A DNA stretch of 35,987 bases from Anaerolineales bacterium (GTDB lineage Bacteria > Chloroflexota > Anaerolineae > Anaerolineales > UBA6668): contig JAHDBW010000019.1 in NCBI GenBank assembly GCA_020630175.1, positions 1 to 35,987 of the forward strand. Reading direction: 5' to 3'. The notes beneath the pieces are model-generated. The model had not been told where the DNA came from. It saw only the letters and a list, made by a program, of their open reading frames with translations, and made no database searches. This document shows, piece after piece, positions 8,324-16,492 of the stretch (position 1 is the first letter of the stretch; each line of letters starts with the position of its first letter). The translations under genes and the position numbers were made by a program.

Positions 8324-9082
8324 ATGTCTTCTGAATTTATTACTGGCTGGGTTTGGCTCATCATTGCACTACCAATTCTGGTGTTTTTGCAACGTTGGAT
8401 GTCTTCCACGACTCAAAAAATCGCTTTTTTGCTCACACGCCACCGTGAGCTTTCAATATTGGTCTATCAATTCGTTTTTTTACCGGGCGTCATTGTGCAT
8501 GAGGTTAGCCACTGGGTTGCCGCCAGACTAACGCAAGTGCGCACGGTTGGGTTTTCCATTTGGCCAGAGAGCATGCCAGATGGCACTCTGCGGCTGGGCT
8601 ATGTCCAAACTGAAAAGGTTGGCTTCATTCGTGAATCGCTGATTGGCATTGCGCCTTTGGTTTTTGGCGTAATTTTTATCCAGCTGATTGCGTACACGCG
8701 GTTAGCCGCTGGCGAGCTAGGTGTTGCGCTAACAACCGGGAACGTGGTGACGTTTCTAACGACGTTCCGTGCCGAGATCAGCACGCAAGATTTATATTTA
8801 TGGCTGTATTTGCTGTTTGCAATCTCTAATACGATGATGCCTAGCGCGGCTGACAGGCGTGCTTGGCCTTTGCTAATAGTCGCGTTGTTTGCGCTGTTGA
8901 TTGGCTTGTACTTTTTAGGGGTAGGGCCGTGGATTGTCGATAACGTTGGCGTTTATGTTGACGCTGGCGTTAGGGTTGTCGCTGCTGCGTTCACAATTAC
9001 GATTGTGTTAGATCTAATTTTTATGCTGCCTTTATTCTTAATTGAACAGGTGTTGTGGTGGGTATATCGTGAGGTAGGCTAG
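8324..9082 (+). CDS. Multi-pass membrane protein with HEXXH motif, putative M50-like metallopeptidase
   Basis: A 252-residue protein with about five or six hydrophobic segments. Residues 59-63 read HEVSH inside a hydrophobic stretch, the zinc-binding HEXXH motif. A second motif, SNTMMPSAADRRAW (N169, P173, D177), sits where site-2 proteases carry their third metal ligand in an N-x-x-P-x-x-x-x-D pattern. The HEVSHW sequence and the overall layout suggest an intramembrane M50-like protease or a relative of one. No PDZ domain is present. The substrate is unknown, and no sigma or anti-sigma gene is adjacent. The upstream region has a good -10 but no Shine-Dalgarno. I infer the family from motifs only. 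Confidence 0.65.
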   Translation: MSSEFITGWVWLIIALPILVFLQRWMSSTTQKIAFLLTRHRELSILVYQFVFLPGVIVHEVSHWVAARLTQVRTVGFSIWPESMPDGTLRLGYVQTEKVGFIRESLIGIAPLVFGVIFIQLIAYTRLAAGELGVALTTGNVVTFLTTFRAEISTQDLYLWLYLLFAISNTMMPSAADRRAWPLLIVALFALLIGLYFLGVGPWIVDNVGVYVDAGVRVVAAAFTITIVLDLIFMLPLFLIEQVLWWVYREVG

Positions 9083-9178
9083 AAATTTTTATACAGCGCA
9101 ACTGCTTAAAACATAGCTTCGCAGTTATAGTGCGGTTATAGTTACTTTACTACGCCTTCTATTTTCTTTTTCGGTGGG

Positions 9179-9184
9179 TATAAT
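9179..9184 (+). promoter_or_regulatory. -10-like TATAAT upstream of the fusion gene
   Basis: A perfect TATAAT lies in the 280-base gap before the YrdC/lyase/hydratase gene. No convincing -35 is found at 16-18 bases, so the call is tentative. The rest of the gap shows a small IR (AACTGC/GCAGTT, about 9105-9126) and nothing coding. Confidence 0.35.
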
Positions 9185-9262
9185 GAATGAAAACGAGTAT
9201 TAAGTTACGCAATATTTGTTCATTTAGCGCCTACCTCGGCTAGCACCAGTAGTAATTTCCGA

Positions 9263-9295
9263 GTGAGTTTGGCTAACCAATCAGGTTACACTCAC
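9263..9295 (+). repeat. Two-tier hairpin just before the fusion gene
   Basis: GTGAGT (9263-9268) pairs with ACTCAC (9290-9295). Inside it TAACC (9274-9278) pairs with GGTTA (9284-9288) around AATCA. It ends one base before the in-frame ATT at 9297, where YrdC similarity begins, so it may govern translation of the fusion gene. Confidence 0.5.
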
Positions 9296-9362
9296 CATTA
9301 CATCATTAACACTCTGTCCAGAAACGATATACAGAACGCTGCTTGCTGATGGCGTTGTTGTC

Positions 9363-11951
9363 TTGCCGACGGCGCTTGGATATGCGGTGATTGCCATCAC
9401 GCCTTGTGGTGTTGAAAAAATCCATCGGCTTAAGCAGCGGGCACCTTCCAAAAAGACCGGCATTATTGCCACCCCAGAAATATTCAATACGCTCACCAAT
9501 TCTGCCTATGCGGCTAGCGTCAGACGCTTCCAGTATCCAGTTGGTTTTATTGAAACGCTTGATATGCGGCAGACTGCCGCGCATCAAATTTCTAACTTGT
9601 CTAAACATCAAGATACGTTAGCGTTCTTTTTCAATCTTAATCCAATGTTAGGGGCAATTGCGGCTTATGCTTGGCAGGCAGGCAAGCTTGTAACGGTGTC
9701 TAGTGCTAATCGGTCTGGGACTGGCAATTGTTATGTGTACGCCGGATTAGATCACAACTTTATTGCCGAAGCAGACATGTGCATTGCTGGGGATGATCTT
9801 TCAATTGTGGAGCAACGCGCTTCATTTGAAGCAATTACGTCCACAATTATTAACCTCACCACCAATTCCGTGCAGCGCGACGGCGTGTATGCTACGCGGA
9901 TAAAAGCCCAAGCTTTGGCTAATCATATGATTATGAATGGGCCAAGGGGCGCTGCTTCACGATCGCGCCAGCCTCGTGCAATTAAGAATTGCCTTTTTTT
10001 GCAGGCCTATAATCCCAACACCTATACGCGGCTGCCGCTGCTGACCAATGTCGACTGTATCGTTTTTGATCTTGAAGACGGCTGTTCTATCCCGAATAAA
10101 CCAGTGGCTCGGGCTCTATTAGCAGCACATGCTAAAACAAGCGTGTTTGATGACGTTGTTGTTATTGTTCGTTTAAATGGATTAGCGGATGTGCATCAAT
10201 TGCAGGCCGACCTTGGTGTGGCGTATACGTCTGCGATCAATGGGTTTGCGTTGCCAATGCTGCAAAACGCGGCTGATGTTGCGCAATATGAAGACTTGAT
10301 CACCGCTTTAGAAAAGCGCCTTGGCCTGCCAACGCAAACGTTTTGCTTGTTTCCCATTATTGAAACCCCGGCAGCCTTAACAAATGCGGTAGAAATTGCC
10401 AAAGCATCTGCGCGTAATGTAGCGCTGTTGCTAGGGCATGCCGATCTATTTGCTGAATTAGGAGCCGAACGGACAACGCAGAACTTACACCCTGTGCGGT
10501 TACAGTACTTATCTGCGGCGCGGCAGGCAAATCTGATTGCATTTGATACGCCTTATGAGGCCGTTAAGGACCTGACTGCGCTGCGGCAAGATGCGTTAGA
10601 TGCAAAGCGCATTGGCTTAGACAGTAAAGTCGCACTGACGTTTGACCAGCTAAACGTTATCAATGACGTGTTTCAGCTACCATCAGCAGAACAGCGCCGG
10701 TATGAATCGCTGCTTGCTCAATACACTGGCGGCTGCCAAATTATTGACGGTGAGTTTATCGCACCGCCTATTGCAAAACGCTTACGCCGCTTATTAGCCC
10801 AATCTCAACCCCATATGAACCTGCCAAAAACAACATCTTCTCGCGGTAAAACACTCTCGTACGGCTTAGCACATGACACTGTACACGTGGGTCAGCTCGT
10901 TTTTGGGTGCACTGATGTAACAGTCGATGCCGCTTGGCTAATGAATTGGCAAAGCCTGGTGCAAACCAGCAACCCCATAGAAACCAGCACTCATTTTTGT
11001 GAGCAGCTAGGCTTAGCGGGGCGGTTGATTCCGTATCAGTTGGCTGTTAATTTAGCGCTGTGCTTGCTTGTGGAATCCTTTTCAGAATCTAGTTTGTTCC
11101 ATTTAGGGGTAAGCAACGTTGTTTATGAACAACCGGCTTATGTTGGCGATACGTTGCGCTCTTTGATGTGCATCGATGAAATCGTTCCATCGTCTTCAAA
11201 GCAATACTCAATTTTGAAAACGCGTGTCTTGTTATTGAATCAGCATGGCGTCCGTGTCATGAGTATGCAGCGCAATTCACTTTTTCCGTATTTAGATGAG
11301 ACCACCCGCTTGCCAGCAGTAACGGGGCAGCCAGAACATGCACTATTTGATGCTCCGATCTCGTTTGCGTTACGCGAGCGGCTAATTGCGCAAGCGGCGG
11401 TTTGGCCGGCGCGGATGCTTAATCGGCAGCCAGCGGTAATGCAAGGGGATCTGTTTCTACATAGCGTGACGCGTCCGCTGGGGCTTAGCAATACGGTGCT
11501 GTTTAGCACGCTGTATAAAAATACGCATCCGGTGCATATTAATAATGCGCGTTATGGGTTAGACGGTCTGGTGGTGTGTGGCGGGTTTATTATTCCGCTA
11601 ATGCATGCTGCGGCAAGCCGCGATATTTGCTTCGCACTCGATACAGAGATTGTAGACACAATGCATATCAACAAGGTGCATCATGAAGATGCCATTGCAG
11701 CCATGTCTTATGTTGTTGCGGTTGAAATAGTTGCAGACGGGATTGAGTGTGTGACGCTGCGGACGTTTGGGTTGAAGAATGTCGATCCGGAGCGAGATCT
11801 AGCTGGCGTCGATATTCCAGATGAACTCTTGAAAAGTCCGCAAATCAAGCCGAGTGATGTCAACCTGATTTGTAATACGTACTGCCCGCAGCTAAGCGAG
11901 AAAATTTGCGCCCGCATGACGTGGAAACTGTGGCGCAAGATTGCAGACTAA
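9363..11951 (+). CDS. Three-domain fusion: YrdC-like, CitE/malyl-CoA-lyase-like, mesaconyl-CoA-hydratase-like
   Basis: An 862-codon frame from a TTG at 9363. Residues 1-185 resemble YrdC/Sua5: LPTALGYAV stands for PTDTxYGL, KQRAPSKK for the KxR...K nucleotide site, and SSANRSG for TSANxSG. Residues 205-480 resemble CitE/HpcH lyases such as malyl-CoA/beta-methylmalyl-CoA lyase: FDLEDG, VIVRLNG, PIIETPAAL and LLLGHADLFAELG, with Asp/Glu metal ligands and Arg kept. Residues 495-840 resemble the double-hotdog MaoC-type mesaconyl-CoA hydratase, with NTHPVHINNARYG and VVCGG in the second hotdog. Together the last two would interconvert propionyl-CoA plus glyoxylate, beta-methylmalyl-CoA and mesaconyl-CoA. 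The true start is uncertain: YrdC-like sequence continues upstream in frame to about 9297 with no ATG, GTG or TTG. The stop overlaps that of the convergent transferase gene. Confidence 0.8.
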   Translation: MPTALGYAVIAITPCGVEKIHRLKQRAPSKKTGIIATPEIFNTLTNSAYAASVRRFQYPVGFIETLDMRQTAAHQISNLSKHQDTLAFFFNLNPMLGAIAAYAWQAGKLVTVSSANRSGTGNCYVYAGLDHNFIAEADMCIAGDDLSIVEQRASFEAITSTIINLTTNSVQRDGVYATRIKAQALANHMIMNGPRGAASRSRQPRAIKNCLFLQAYNPNTYTRLPLLTNVDCIVFDLEDGCSIPNKPVARALLAAHAKTSVFDDVVVIVRLNGLADVHQLQADLGVAYTSAINGFALPMLQNAADVAQYEDLITALEKRLGLPTQTFCLFPIIETPAALTNAVEIAKASARNVALLLGHADLFAELGAERTTQNLHPVRLQYLSAARQANLIAFDTPYEAVKDLTALRQDALDAKRIGLDSKVALTFDQLNVINDVFQLPSAEQRRYESLLAQYTGGCQIIDGEFIAPPIAKRLRRLLAQSQPHMNLPKTTSSRGKTLSYGLAHDTVHVGQLVFGCTDVTVDAAWLMNWQSLVQTSNPIETSTHFCEQLGLAGRLIPYQLAVNLALCLLVESFSESSLFHLGVSNVVYEQPAYVGDTLRSLMCIDEIVPSSSKQYSILKTRVLLLNQHGVRVMSMQRNSLFPYLDETTRLPAVTGQPEHALFDAPISFALRERLIAQAAVWPARMLNRQPAVMQGDLFLHSVTRPLGLSNTVLFSTLYKNTHPVHINNARYGLDGLVVCGGFIIPLMHAAASRDICFALDTEIVDTMHINKVHHEDAIAAMSYVVAVEIVADGIECVTLRTFGLKNVDPERDLAGVDIPDELLKSPQIKPSDVNLICNTYCPQLSEKICARMTWKLWRKIAD

Positions 11952-12991
11952 GAATTTTGGGTCGTGGTGGAGCGGGGTGGTTCCGGGATCGGTTTTGCCA
12001 AGATGGCCATGACCGTTAGCAAGATCACCGTGACACAGGTTAGTGCGAGCAGCTTGTAAAACCCAGACGGTAAAAGCAATGATAGCCCGCCAAAAGCGGC
12101 ACAAAATGCCCAGTAACTAATCACAATCGCCCGCATTGAAATCCCACGATCTAACAGCCGAAAGTGTAGATGGCCTCGGTCTCCAGAAAATGGACTGCGG
12201 CCTTGCCGCAAGCGACTGATGATTTGCCAAAGCGTATCTGTGATTGGAATGGCCATCACCATCAGAGCTGTAGCGGTCCGGGCTGGTGCCAAAATTGAAA
12301 GCGTTGCCAACAAATAGCCAAGAACCAGCGCCCCGGCACTGCCTAAAAAGATGCTCGCGGGTGCAAAATTGAACGGTAAAAAGCCTAAGCACGCGCCGAA
12401 TAAAATCCACGCATAGCGCGCGAGTTCTGTTTGCCCAAGCGATTGCATATGGATTGCAAAGAACAGCGCGGCAATCGCGGCAACCCCACATGCTAGCCCA
12501 TCAAGTCCATCCAGCCAGTTGACCGTATTGAGCATGCCCATGATCCAAAATGCAGTGATCGGCAAATAGATCAGCAGTGGCAAAATTACCAATTGACCGC
12601 TCATGGGATTGGTGAAACGTTCGATAATAACTTCTGTAAAGACCGCAATACAGGCAATGCCAAATTGCCCCAACAATTGCCAAGTGGGCTTGAGGTCAAG
12701 CCAATCATCTAGCACGCCAAAAATTGCCGCCGCCGCTACGCCGCCAAGCACTCCAGCCACGCGTAGATCTTCCGCGCTGCTAAGCGTATTGTTTGCAAAT
12801 AACCACAGGCCAGGTAATAAAACGCCGAGCGCAATCGCCACGCCGCCAACTCTTGGAATAATTCCTGTGTGCTTACGCCGTCCTGCTGGATACGCAACAA
12901 GGCCAAAACGGCGCCCAGCAACAATGGTGAGCGGCGTGATTGCAGCCGTGATGATGACTGCCGCAGCAATCGCAAGGAGTGTGGTTGGCAT
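11948..12991 (-). CDS. WecA/TagO/MraY family glycosyl-1-phosphate transferase
   Basis: A 347-residue integral membrane enzyme with about ten hydrophobic segments. It transfers a sugar-1-phosphate, probably HexNAc-1-P from a UDP-sugar, to undecaprenyl phosphate as the first step of a surface glycan. Family motifs: RKHTGIIPRVGG near the N-terminus, GVLDDWLDL (Asp pair), NTVNWLDGLDGL (catalytic Asp, NxxNxxDGxDGL pattern) and GDRGHLHFRLLDRG (the His-rich HIHH-type loop, here HLHF). These fit WecA/TagO-like enzymes better than MraY itself. It is the third gene of a minus-strand run after upp and a TPR gene, with a 3-base gap. Its stop codon overlaps the stop of the convergent fusion gene (CTAA, 11948-11951). 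Confidence 0.9.
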   Translation of the reverse strand: MPTTLLAIAAAVIITAAITPLTIVAGRRFGLVAYPAGRRKHTGIIPRVGGVAIALGVLLPGLWLFANNTLSSAEDLRVAGVLGGVAAAAIFGVLDDWLDLKPTWQLLGQFGIACIAVFTEVIIERFTNPMSGQLVILPLLIYLPITAFWIMGMLNTVNWLDGLDGLACGVAAIAALFFAIHMQSLGQTELARYAWILFGACLGFLPFNFAPASIFLGSAGALVLGYLLATLSILAPARTATALMVMAIPITDTLWQIISRLRQGRSPFSGDRGHLHFRLLDRGISMRAIVISYWAFCAAFGGLSLLLPSGFYKLLALTCVTVILLTVMAILAKPIPEPPRSTTTQNS

Positions 12992-12994
12992 GCG

Positions 12995-13429
12995 TTAGCG
13001 TTGAAGTTGCGCCTGAGCGGCTCGCTGATCAATGCGCTTGAGGCGTTTTTGAAGTTGGGCTAAATAAGGTGAGTCTTGAGCAGTTGCTATCGTAATGGCT
13101 TCATTTAGAAATTGTGAGGCAATGCTGAAGTTGCGTAGCTTTTCATTTAGGCTGCCCGCGTACCAAAGGGACATCATCACGCGTAGTGGATTGTTGAGCT
13201 TGCGATCTAGCTTGAGCGCAATTTCAATTGGTTCAATTGCCATCGCCCATTCACTTTGCTGATCCCAATTTGCTGCAATGCGATAGTACACTTCTGCGGC
13301 TTGGGCGTCTGAAAGTGGACGGCGCTTGAGCAACGCGGCATATTTTTGCTGTGCGATGTCATGCGATTTTTCAGCTTCAAGCGCTTCGCATTCTTCTAGC
13401 ACCGCTTCAATAGATGAACTAGGTGCCAA
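12995..13429 (-). CDS. Small TPR-like protein
   Basis: About 144 residues, almost entirely helical, with TPR-like spacing: EVYYRIAANWDQQSEWAMAI, then an amphipathic helix pair with MSLWYAGSLNEKLRNFSIA. There is no signal peptide or membrane segment, so a cytosolic adaptor is likely. The start is uncertain. I prefer TTG at 13429, which has GGGGA 7 bases upstream and overlaps the upp stop by 11 bases. An ATG at 13480 would overlap upp by 62 bases. It lies between upp and the glycosyl-1-phosphate transferase, with a 3-base gap to the latter, so translation is probably coupled. No specific function can be assigned. Confidence 0.7.
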   Translation of the reverse strand: MAPSSSIEAVLEECEALEAEKSHDIAQQKYAALLKRRPLSDAQAAEVYYRIAANWDQQSEWAMAIEPIEIALKLDRKLNNPLRVMMSLWYAGSLNEKLRNFSIASQFLNEAITIATAQDSPYLAQLQKRLKRIDQRAAQAQLQR

Positions 13430-14042
13430 ACTGTCGGTCCCCAGCGTCTCCCAATCCTGGCACAATATAGCCAATATCATTTAGATGCGAGTCGATTTGT
13501 GAGACGTAAATTTCAATATCAGGACAAGACTTGCGCAGGTTTTCAATGCCTTCTGGTGCAGCAAGTAAGCCAAGGTATTTAATGTTCTGAATTCCCCAAT
13601 CGCGTAAGAGATTGACGGCAGCGACCGCCGAACCACCAGTTGCTAACATAGGGTCTATCACCAGCGCAATTGCATCAGCACTGGCACTGGGTTTGTTGGC
13701 GTAGTAATGTTCAGGCGCAAGCGTTTCTTCATTGCGTTTGAGGCCAACGTGCCACACTTTTGCAAACGGTAATACATCTAATGCACCGTCTACCATTCCC
13801 AAGCCAGCCCGTAAGATCGGCACAATCCCAACTTCCACCGTCACGGCTTGCCCTTCTGCTGCGCCCATTGGCGTTGTGACCGTGGTTGCGGTGGTGGGCA
13901 GGTTGCGTGTGGCTTCATAAACCAACAGTTGGCTTAATTCACTGACTAACTCACGGAAGAGTTTGGCGTCAGTTTCGACGGCACGCAGGCGCGCAATTTT
14001 GTGCTTAACAAGCGGGTGATTAGATTCGTAGACGTTGTTCAT
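13419..14042 (-). CDS. upp: Uracil phosphoribosyltransferase
   Basis: A 207-residue cytosolic salvage enzyme that makes UMP from uracil and PRPP. The sequence carries NHPLVKHKIARLR at the N-terminus, VPILRAGLGMVDG, the PRPP-binding loop ALVIDPMLATGGSA and the C-terminal uracil-binding YIVPGLGDAGDRQFGT. The length matches the family (208-209). I chose the ATG at 14042. The frame is open 16 codons further, but that extension overlaps the promoter and lacks homology. There is no Shine-Dalgarno. A promoter at 14067-14095 gives a short leader of roughly 18 bases. First gene of a three-gene minus-strand run. Confidence 0.95.
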   Translation of the reverse strand: MNNVYESNHPLVKHKIARLRAVETDAKLFRELVSELSQLLVYEATRNLPTTATTVTTPMGAAEGQAVTVEVGIVPILRAGLGMVDGALDVLPFAKVWHVGLKRNEETLAPEHYYANKPSASADAIALVIDPMLATGGSAVAAVNLLRDWGIQNIKYLGLLAAPEGIENLRKSCPDIEIYVSQIDSHLNDIGYIVPGLGDAGDRQFGT

Positions 14043-14066
14043 TTGAATATACTTGAATGTTGTTTG

Positions 14067-14095
14067 ATTGTAGTCTGTGCAATAAACCATCGCAA
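14067..14095 (-). promoter_or_regulatory. Promoter of upp
   Basis: On the minus strand TTGCGA (14090-14095) and TACAAT (14067-14072) are exactly 17 bases apart, about 25 bases upstream of the upp ATG. Good sigma-70-type match (four and five of six). Confidence 0.6.
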
Positions 14096-14115
14096 GGTTA
14101 TTGGCCGTCCAGTTG

Positions 14116-14121
14116 TATAAT
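14116..14121 (+). promoter_or_regulatory. -10 element of ruvB, likely leaderless start
   Basis: A perfect TATAAT ends 7 bases before the ruvB ATG at 14129, so transcription would begin at or next to the start codon. The -35 zone would overlap the -35 of the divergent upp promoter. Confidence 0.5.
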
Positions 14122-14128
14122 CGTTAGT

Positions 14129-15175
14129 ATGACGCATACAGATCCACGTATAGTTTCCGGTGAAAATTCTGCTGATGATGGCGCGAATTTGTCACTCAGA
14201 CCAACCAAACTCGCTGAAGTTATTGGGCAAGATCGCATTAAGGAAAATTTGCAAATCTTGCTTGATGCTGCCAAAGCGCGCCAAGAACCGCTTGACCACG
14301 TTTTATTCTATGGCCCGCCCGGGTTAGGGAAAACAACGCTAGCGCATGTAATGGCGAATGAAATGGGCGTTAACATCAAAGTGACTGCTGGGCCTGTCAT
14401 TGAACGACAGGGGGATTTAGCCGCTATTCTAAGCAACTTGCGTGAAGGCGATATTTTATTTATTGATGAAATTCACCGCTTGAGCCGTGCCGTAGAAGAA
14501 GTGTTGTACCCTGCGATGGAAGATTTTGCCCTCGACATCATGATTGGCAAAGGTCCCGCAGCGCGTAACATTCGGTTGAGTTTGCCGCGCTTTACTGTGA
14601 TTGGCGCAACCACGCGCCTCGCACTGATGACAGCGCCATTACGCGCTAGATTTGGGGCTGTATATCGGCTTGAATTCTACGAACAATATGCAATGGAGCA
14701 TATTGTGACGCGGGCGGCTGAATTATTAGGCGTGCCAATTATTCCTGAAGGGGCGGCTGAAGTTGCTCGGCGCGCACGCGGTACGCCACGGGTTGCGCTG
14801 CGTCTGTTACGGCGGGTGCGCGATTTTGCGCAAGTTCGGGCAGATGGGGTCATCACCGCTGAAGTTGCGGATCAAGCGCTTAGCTTGCTCAACATCGACC
14901 GGCTTGGCTTGGATGAAGTTGACCGGCTTGTTTTGCGAACAATTATTGAAAACTTTGGTGGCGGCCCAGTTGGGCTTGAAACGATTGGTGCGTCCATCAG
15001 TGAGGAATCAGACACAATTATGGATGTGTATGAGCCGTATCTGCTGCAACTGGGCTTTTTAGATCGCACGTCACGCGGGCGCGTGGTGACACAGCGCGGG
15101 TACGAACATCTAGGCCTGATCTGGCCGCATAGCCCGCAAGCACCTAGCCAGCCACAGCAAGGCCAACTGTTTTAA
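14129..15175 (+). CDS. ruvB: Holliday junction branch-migration ATPase RuvB
   Basis: A 348-residue AAA+ ATPase that forms hexameric rings with RuvA and drives branch migration of Holliday junctions. Motifs in order: [12 protein letters not shown], Walker [10 protein letters not shown], Walker [12 protein letters not shown], sensor 1 [10 protein letters not shown], the arginine region APLRARFG, and the C-terminal winged helix with [15 protein letters not shown] and [17 protein letters not shown] start at the ATG 14129 because the 24 codons upstream in frame cross the -10 element. There is no Shine-Dalgarno, which fits a leaderless mRNA. Its stop shares bases with the queA start (TAATG), so the two genes are translationally coupled. 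ruvA is not in the window. Confidence 0.96.
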   Translation: MTHTDPRIVSGENSADDGANLSLRPTKLAEVIGQDRIKENLQILLDAAKARQEPLDHVLFYGPPGLGKTTLAHVMANEMGVNIKVTAGPVIERQGDLAAILSNLREGDILFIDEIHRLSRAVEEVLYPAMEDFALDIMIGKGPAARNIRLSLPRFTVIGATTRLALMTAPLRARFGAVYRLEFYEQYAMEHIVTRAAELLGVPIIPEGAAEVARRARGTPRVALRLLRRVRDFAQVRADGVITAEVADQALSLLNIDRLGLDEVDRLVLRTIIENFGGGPVGLETIGASISEESDTIMDVYEPYLLQLGFLDRTSRGRVVTQRGYEHLGLIWPHSPQAPSQPQQGQLF

Positions 15176-16215
15176 TGCGCGTTTCAGACTTTGAATACGA
15201 CTTGCCCCAATCTTATATTGCGCAGACCCCGGCCACACCGCGCGATGCTTCAAAATTGATGGTGTTGTCACGTAATGCTGCCGATGTAGACCACCGCACG
15301 TTTGCAGACATTACCGACTATTTACAGCCAAATGATCTGTTGGTATTTAACAACACGCGTGTGTTGCCTGCGCGCATTATGGCAAAGAAGAAAGCCACCG
15401 GCGGCAAAATTGAATTGCTGTTGCTAAAAAAGCGAGACGATTGCACCTGGGAAGTTTTGGCTGGTGGTAAGCGCGTAATGCCTGGCCTTGATATTGCATT
15501 TGCATTAACTGACGAAATTGAGGCTGTTGTCACAGAACGCTTGTCAGGACCGCGGCGCGTGGTGCGGTTTTCAACGCCGGTTGAGCCATATTTGGAACTG
15601 CTTGGTCAAATGCCGTTGCCACCCTACATCAGCGCTCGGCTAGATGATCAAGACCGTTATCAAACCGTGTATGCCGAAACGCCGGGTTCAGCGGCTGCCC
15701 CAACTGCGGGGCTGCATTTTACAGACGACCTATTGGCAACCTTACGCGAGCAGGGCGTAAACACAGCCTTTGTTACGCTAAGCGTTGGTTTAGACACCTT
15801 TGCGCCAGTTACGGTTGATGATGTCTCCGAGCATGTTATGCATGCTGAATGGTGTGAAGTGTCTGAAACGGTGGCGGCGTTAGTCAATCAGACGCGCGCC
15901 AACGGTGGGCGCGTAATTGCTGTTGGCACGACCACGGTGCGCACGTTAGAAAGTGCTGCAAAATTGAGCGCGGGGCAGGCAAATGGCCTGATGCCCTTCG
16001 CTGGTGATACGCGCCTGTTTATCACGCCCGGATTTGACTATCAGGTGGTGGATGGAATTATCACTAATTTTCATTTACCAAAATCCACCTTGCTGATGAT
16101 GATTAGCGCGTTCCTTGGCGAAAATGGCCGTGAACGGTTGCTAACGCATTATGAAACTGCAAAATTGAACGACTATCGCTTTTTTAGCTTTGGCGATGCA
16201 ATGTTCATCCGCTAA
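15175..16215 (+). CDS. queA: S-adenosylmethionine:tRNA ribosyltransferase-isomerase
   Basis: A 346-residue enzyme that moves the ribosyl part of SAM onto preQ1-modified tRNA, giving epoxyqueuosine. Recognised from the N-terminal FEYDLPQSYIAQTPATPRD, the segment DLLVFNNTRVLPARI, the central PLPPYI followed by YQTVYAETPGSAAAPTAGLHFT, and the C-terminal TNFHLPKSTLLMMISAFLG. Length normal. It overlaps ruvB by one base at TAATG, an arrangement (ruvB-queA) that is common in bacteria. Downstream lies a 277-base non-coding gap. Confidence 0.96.
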   Translation: MRVSDFEYDLPQSYIAQTPATPRDASKLMVLSRNAADVDHRTFADITDYLQPNDLLVFNNTRVLPARIMAKKKATGGKIELLLLKKRDDCTWEVLAGGKRVMPGLDIAFALTDEIEAVVTERLSGPRRVVRFSTPVEPYLELLGQMPLPPYISARLDDQDRYQTVYAETPGSAAAPTAGLHFTDDLLATLREQGVNTAFVTLSVGLDTFAPVTVDDVSEHVMHAEWCEVSETVAALVNQTRANGGRVIAVGTTTVRTLESAAKLSAGQANGLMPFAGDTRLFITPGFDYQVVDGIITNFHLPKSTLLMMISAFLGENGRERLLTHYETAKLNDYRFFSFGDAMFIR

Positions 16216-16434
16216 CTGTACATTTGTGAACTTTTGGCATTATGTGTGTCAAAATAAGCACCGATTGTTGGGTTTTGGTTAGATTGATTGGTGCGCCGCG
16301 TCCCCTTTGTAAAAAGTAAACATATTCTTAATTGAATCTATATCCTGTTAGATGGGTTTTGAGGCAGGATGAGAAGTAGAGGCTTTGTACTGATGTTTCA
16401 CTTTCGAGATCAATCTATACACTTGTCTTGAGTG

Positions 16435-16465
16435 CTGTATGTAAGGGTATTTTAGATACATACAG
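16435..16465. repeat. Perfect 9-bp inverted repeat upstream of the hybrid kinase
   Basis: CTGTATGTA (16435-16443) and TACATACAG (16457-16465) flank a 13-base spacer, ending 27 bases before the kinase ATG. There is no T-tract. It could be an operator or a 5'-UTR hairpin. The rest of the 277-base gap (16216-16492) shows nothing else clear. Confidence 0.5.
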
Positions 16466-16492
16466 TGCTGACACCGATTTGGATTATGCAAT

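Noticed and set aside
9263-9349. GTG at 9263 as start of the fusion gene
   Set aside because: This frame reaches a TGA after 28 codons and is not the YrdC frame, so it would require a frameshift. It is kept only as a possibility in the start-codon finding.
13430-13480. N-terminal extension of the TPR gene to ATG 13480
   Set aside because: It would overlap upp by 62 bases and encode the reverse use of conserved upp sequence; the TTG at 13429 has a ribosome-like GGGGA.
14057-14128. N-terminal extension of RuvB
   Set aside because: The added residues match no RuvB and the DNA holds the divergent upp promoter and the ruvB -10.
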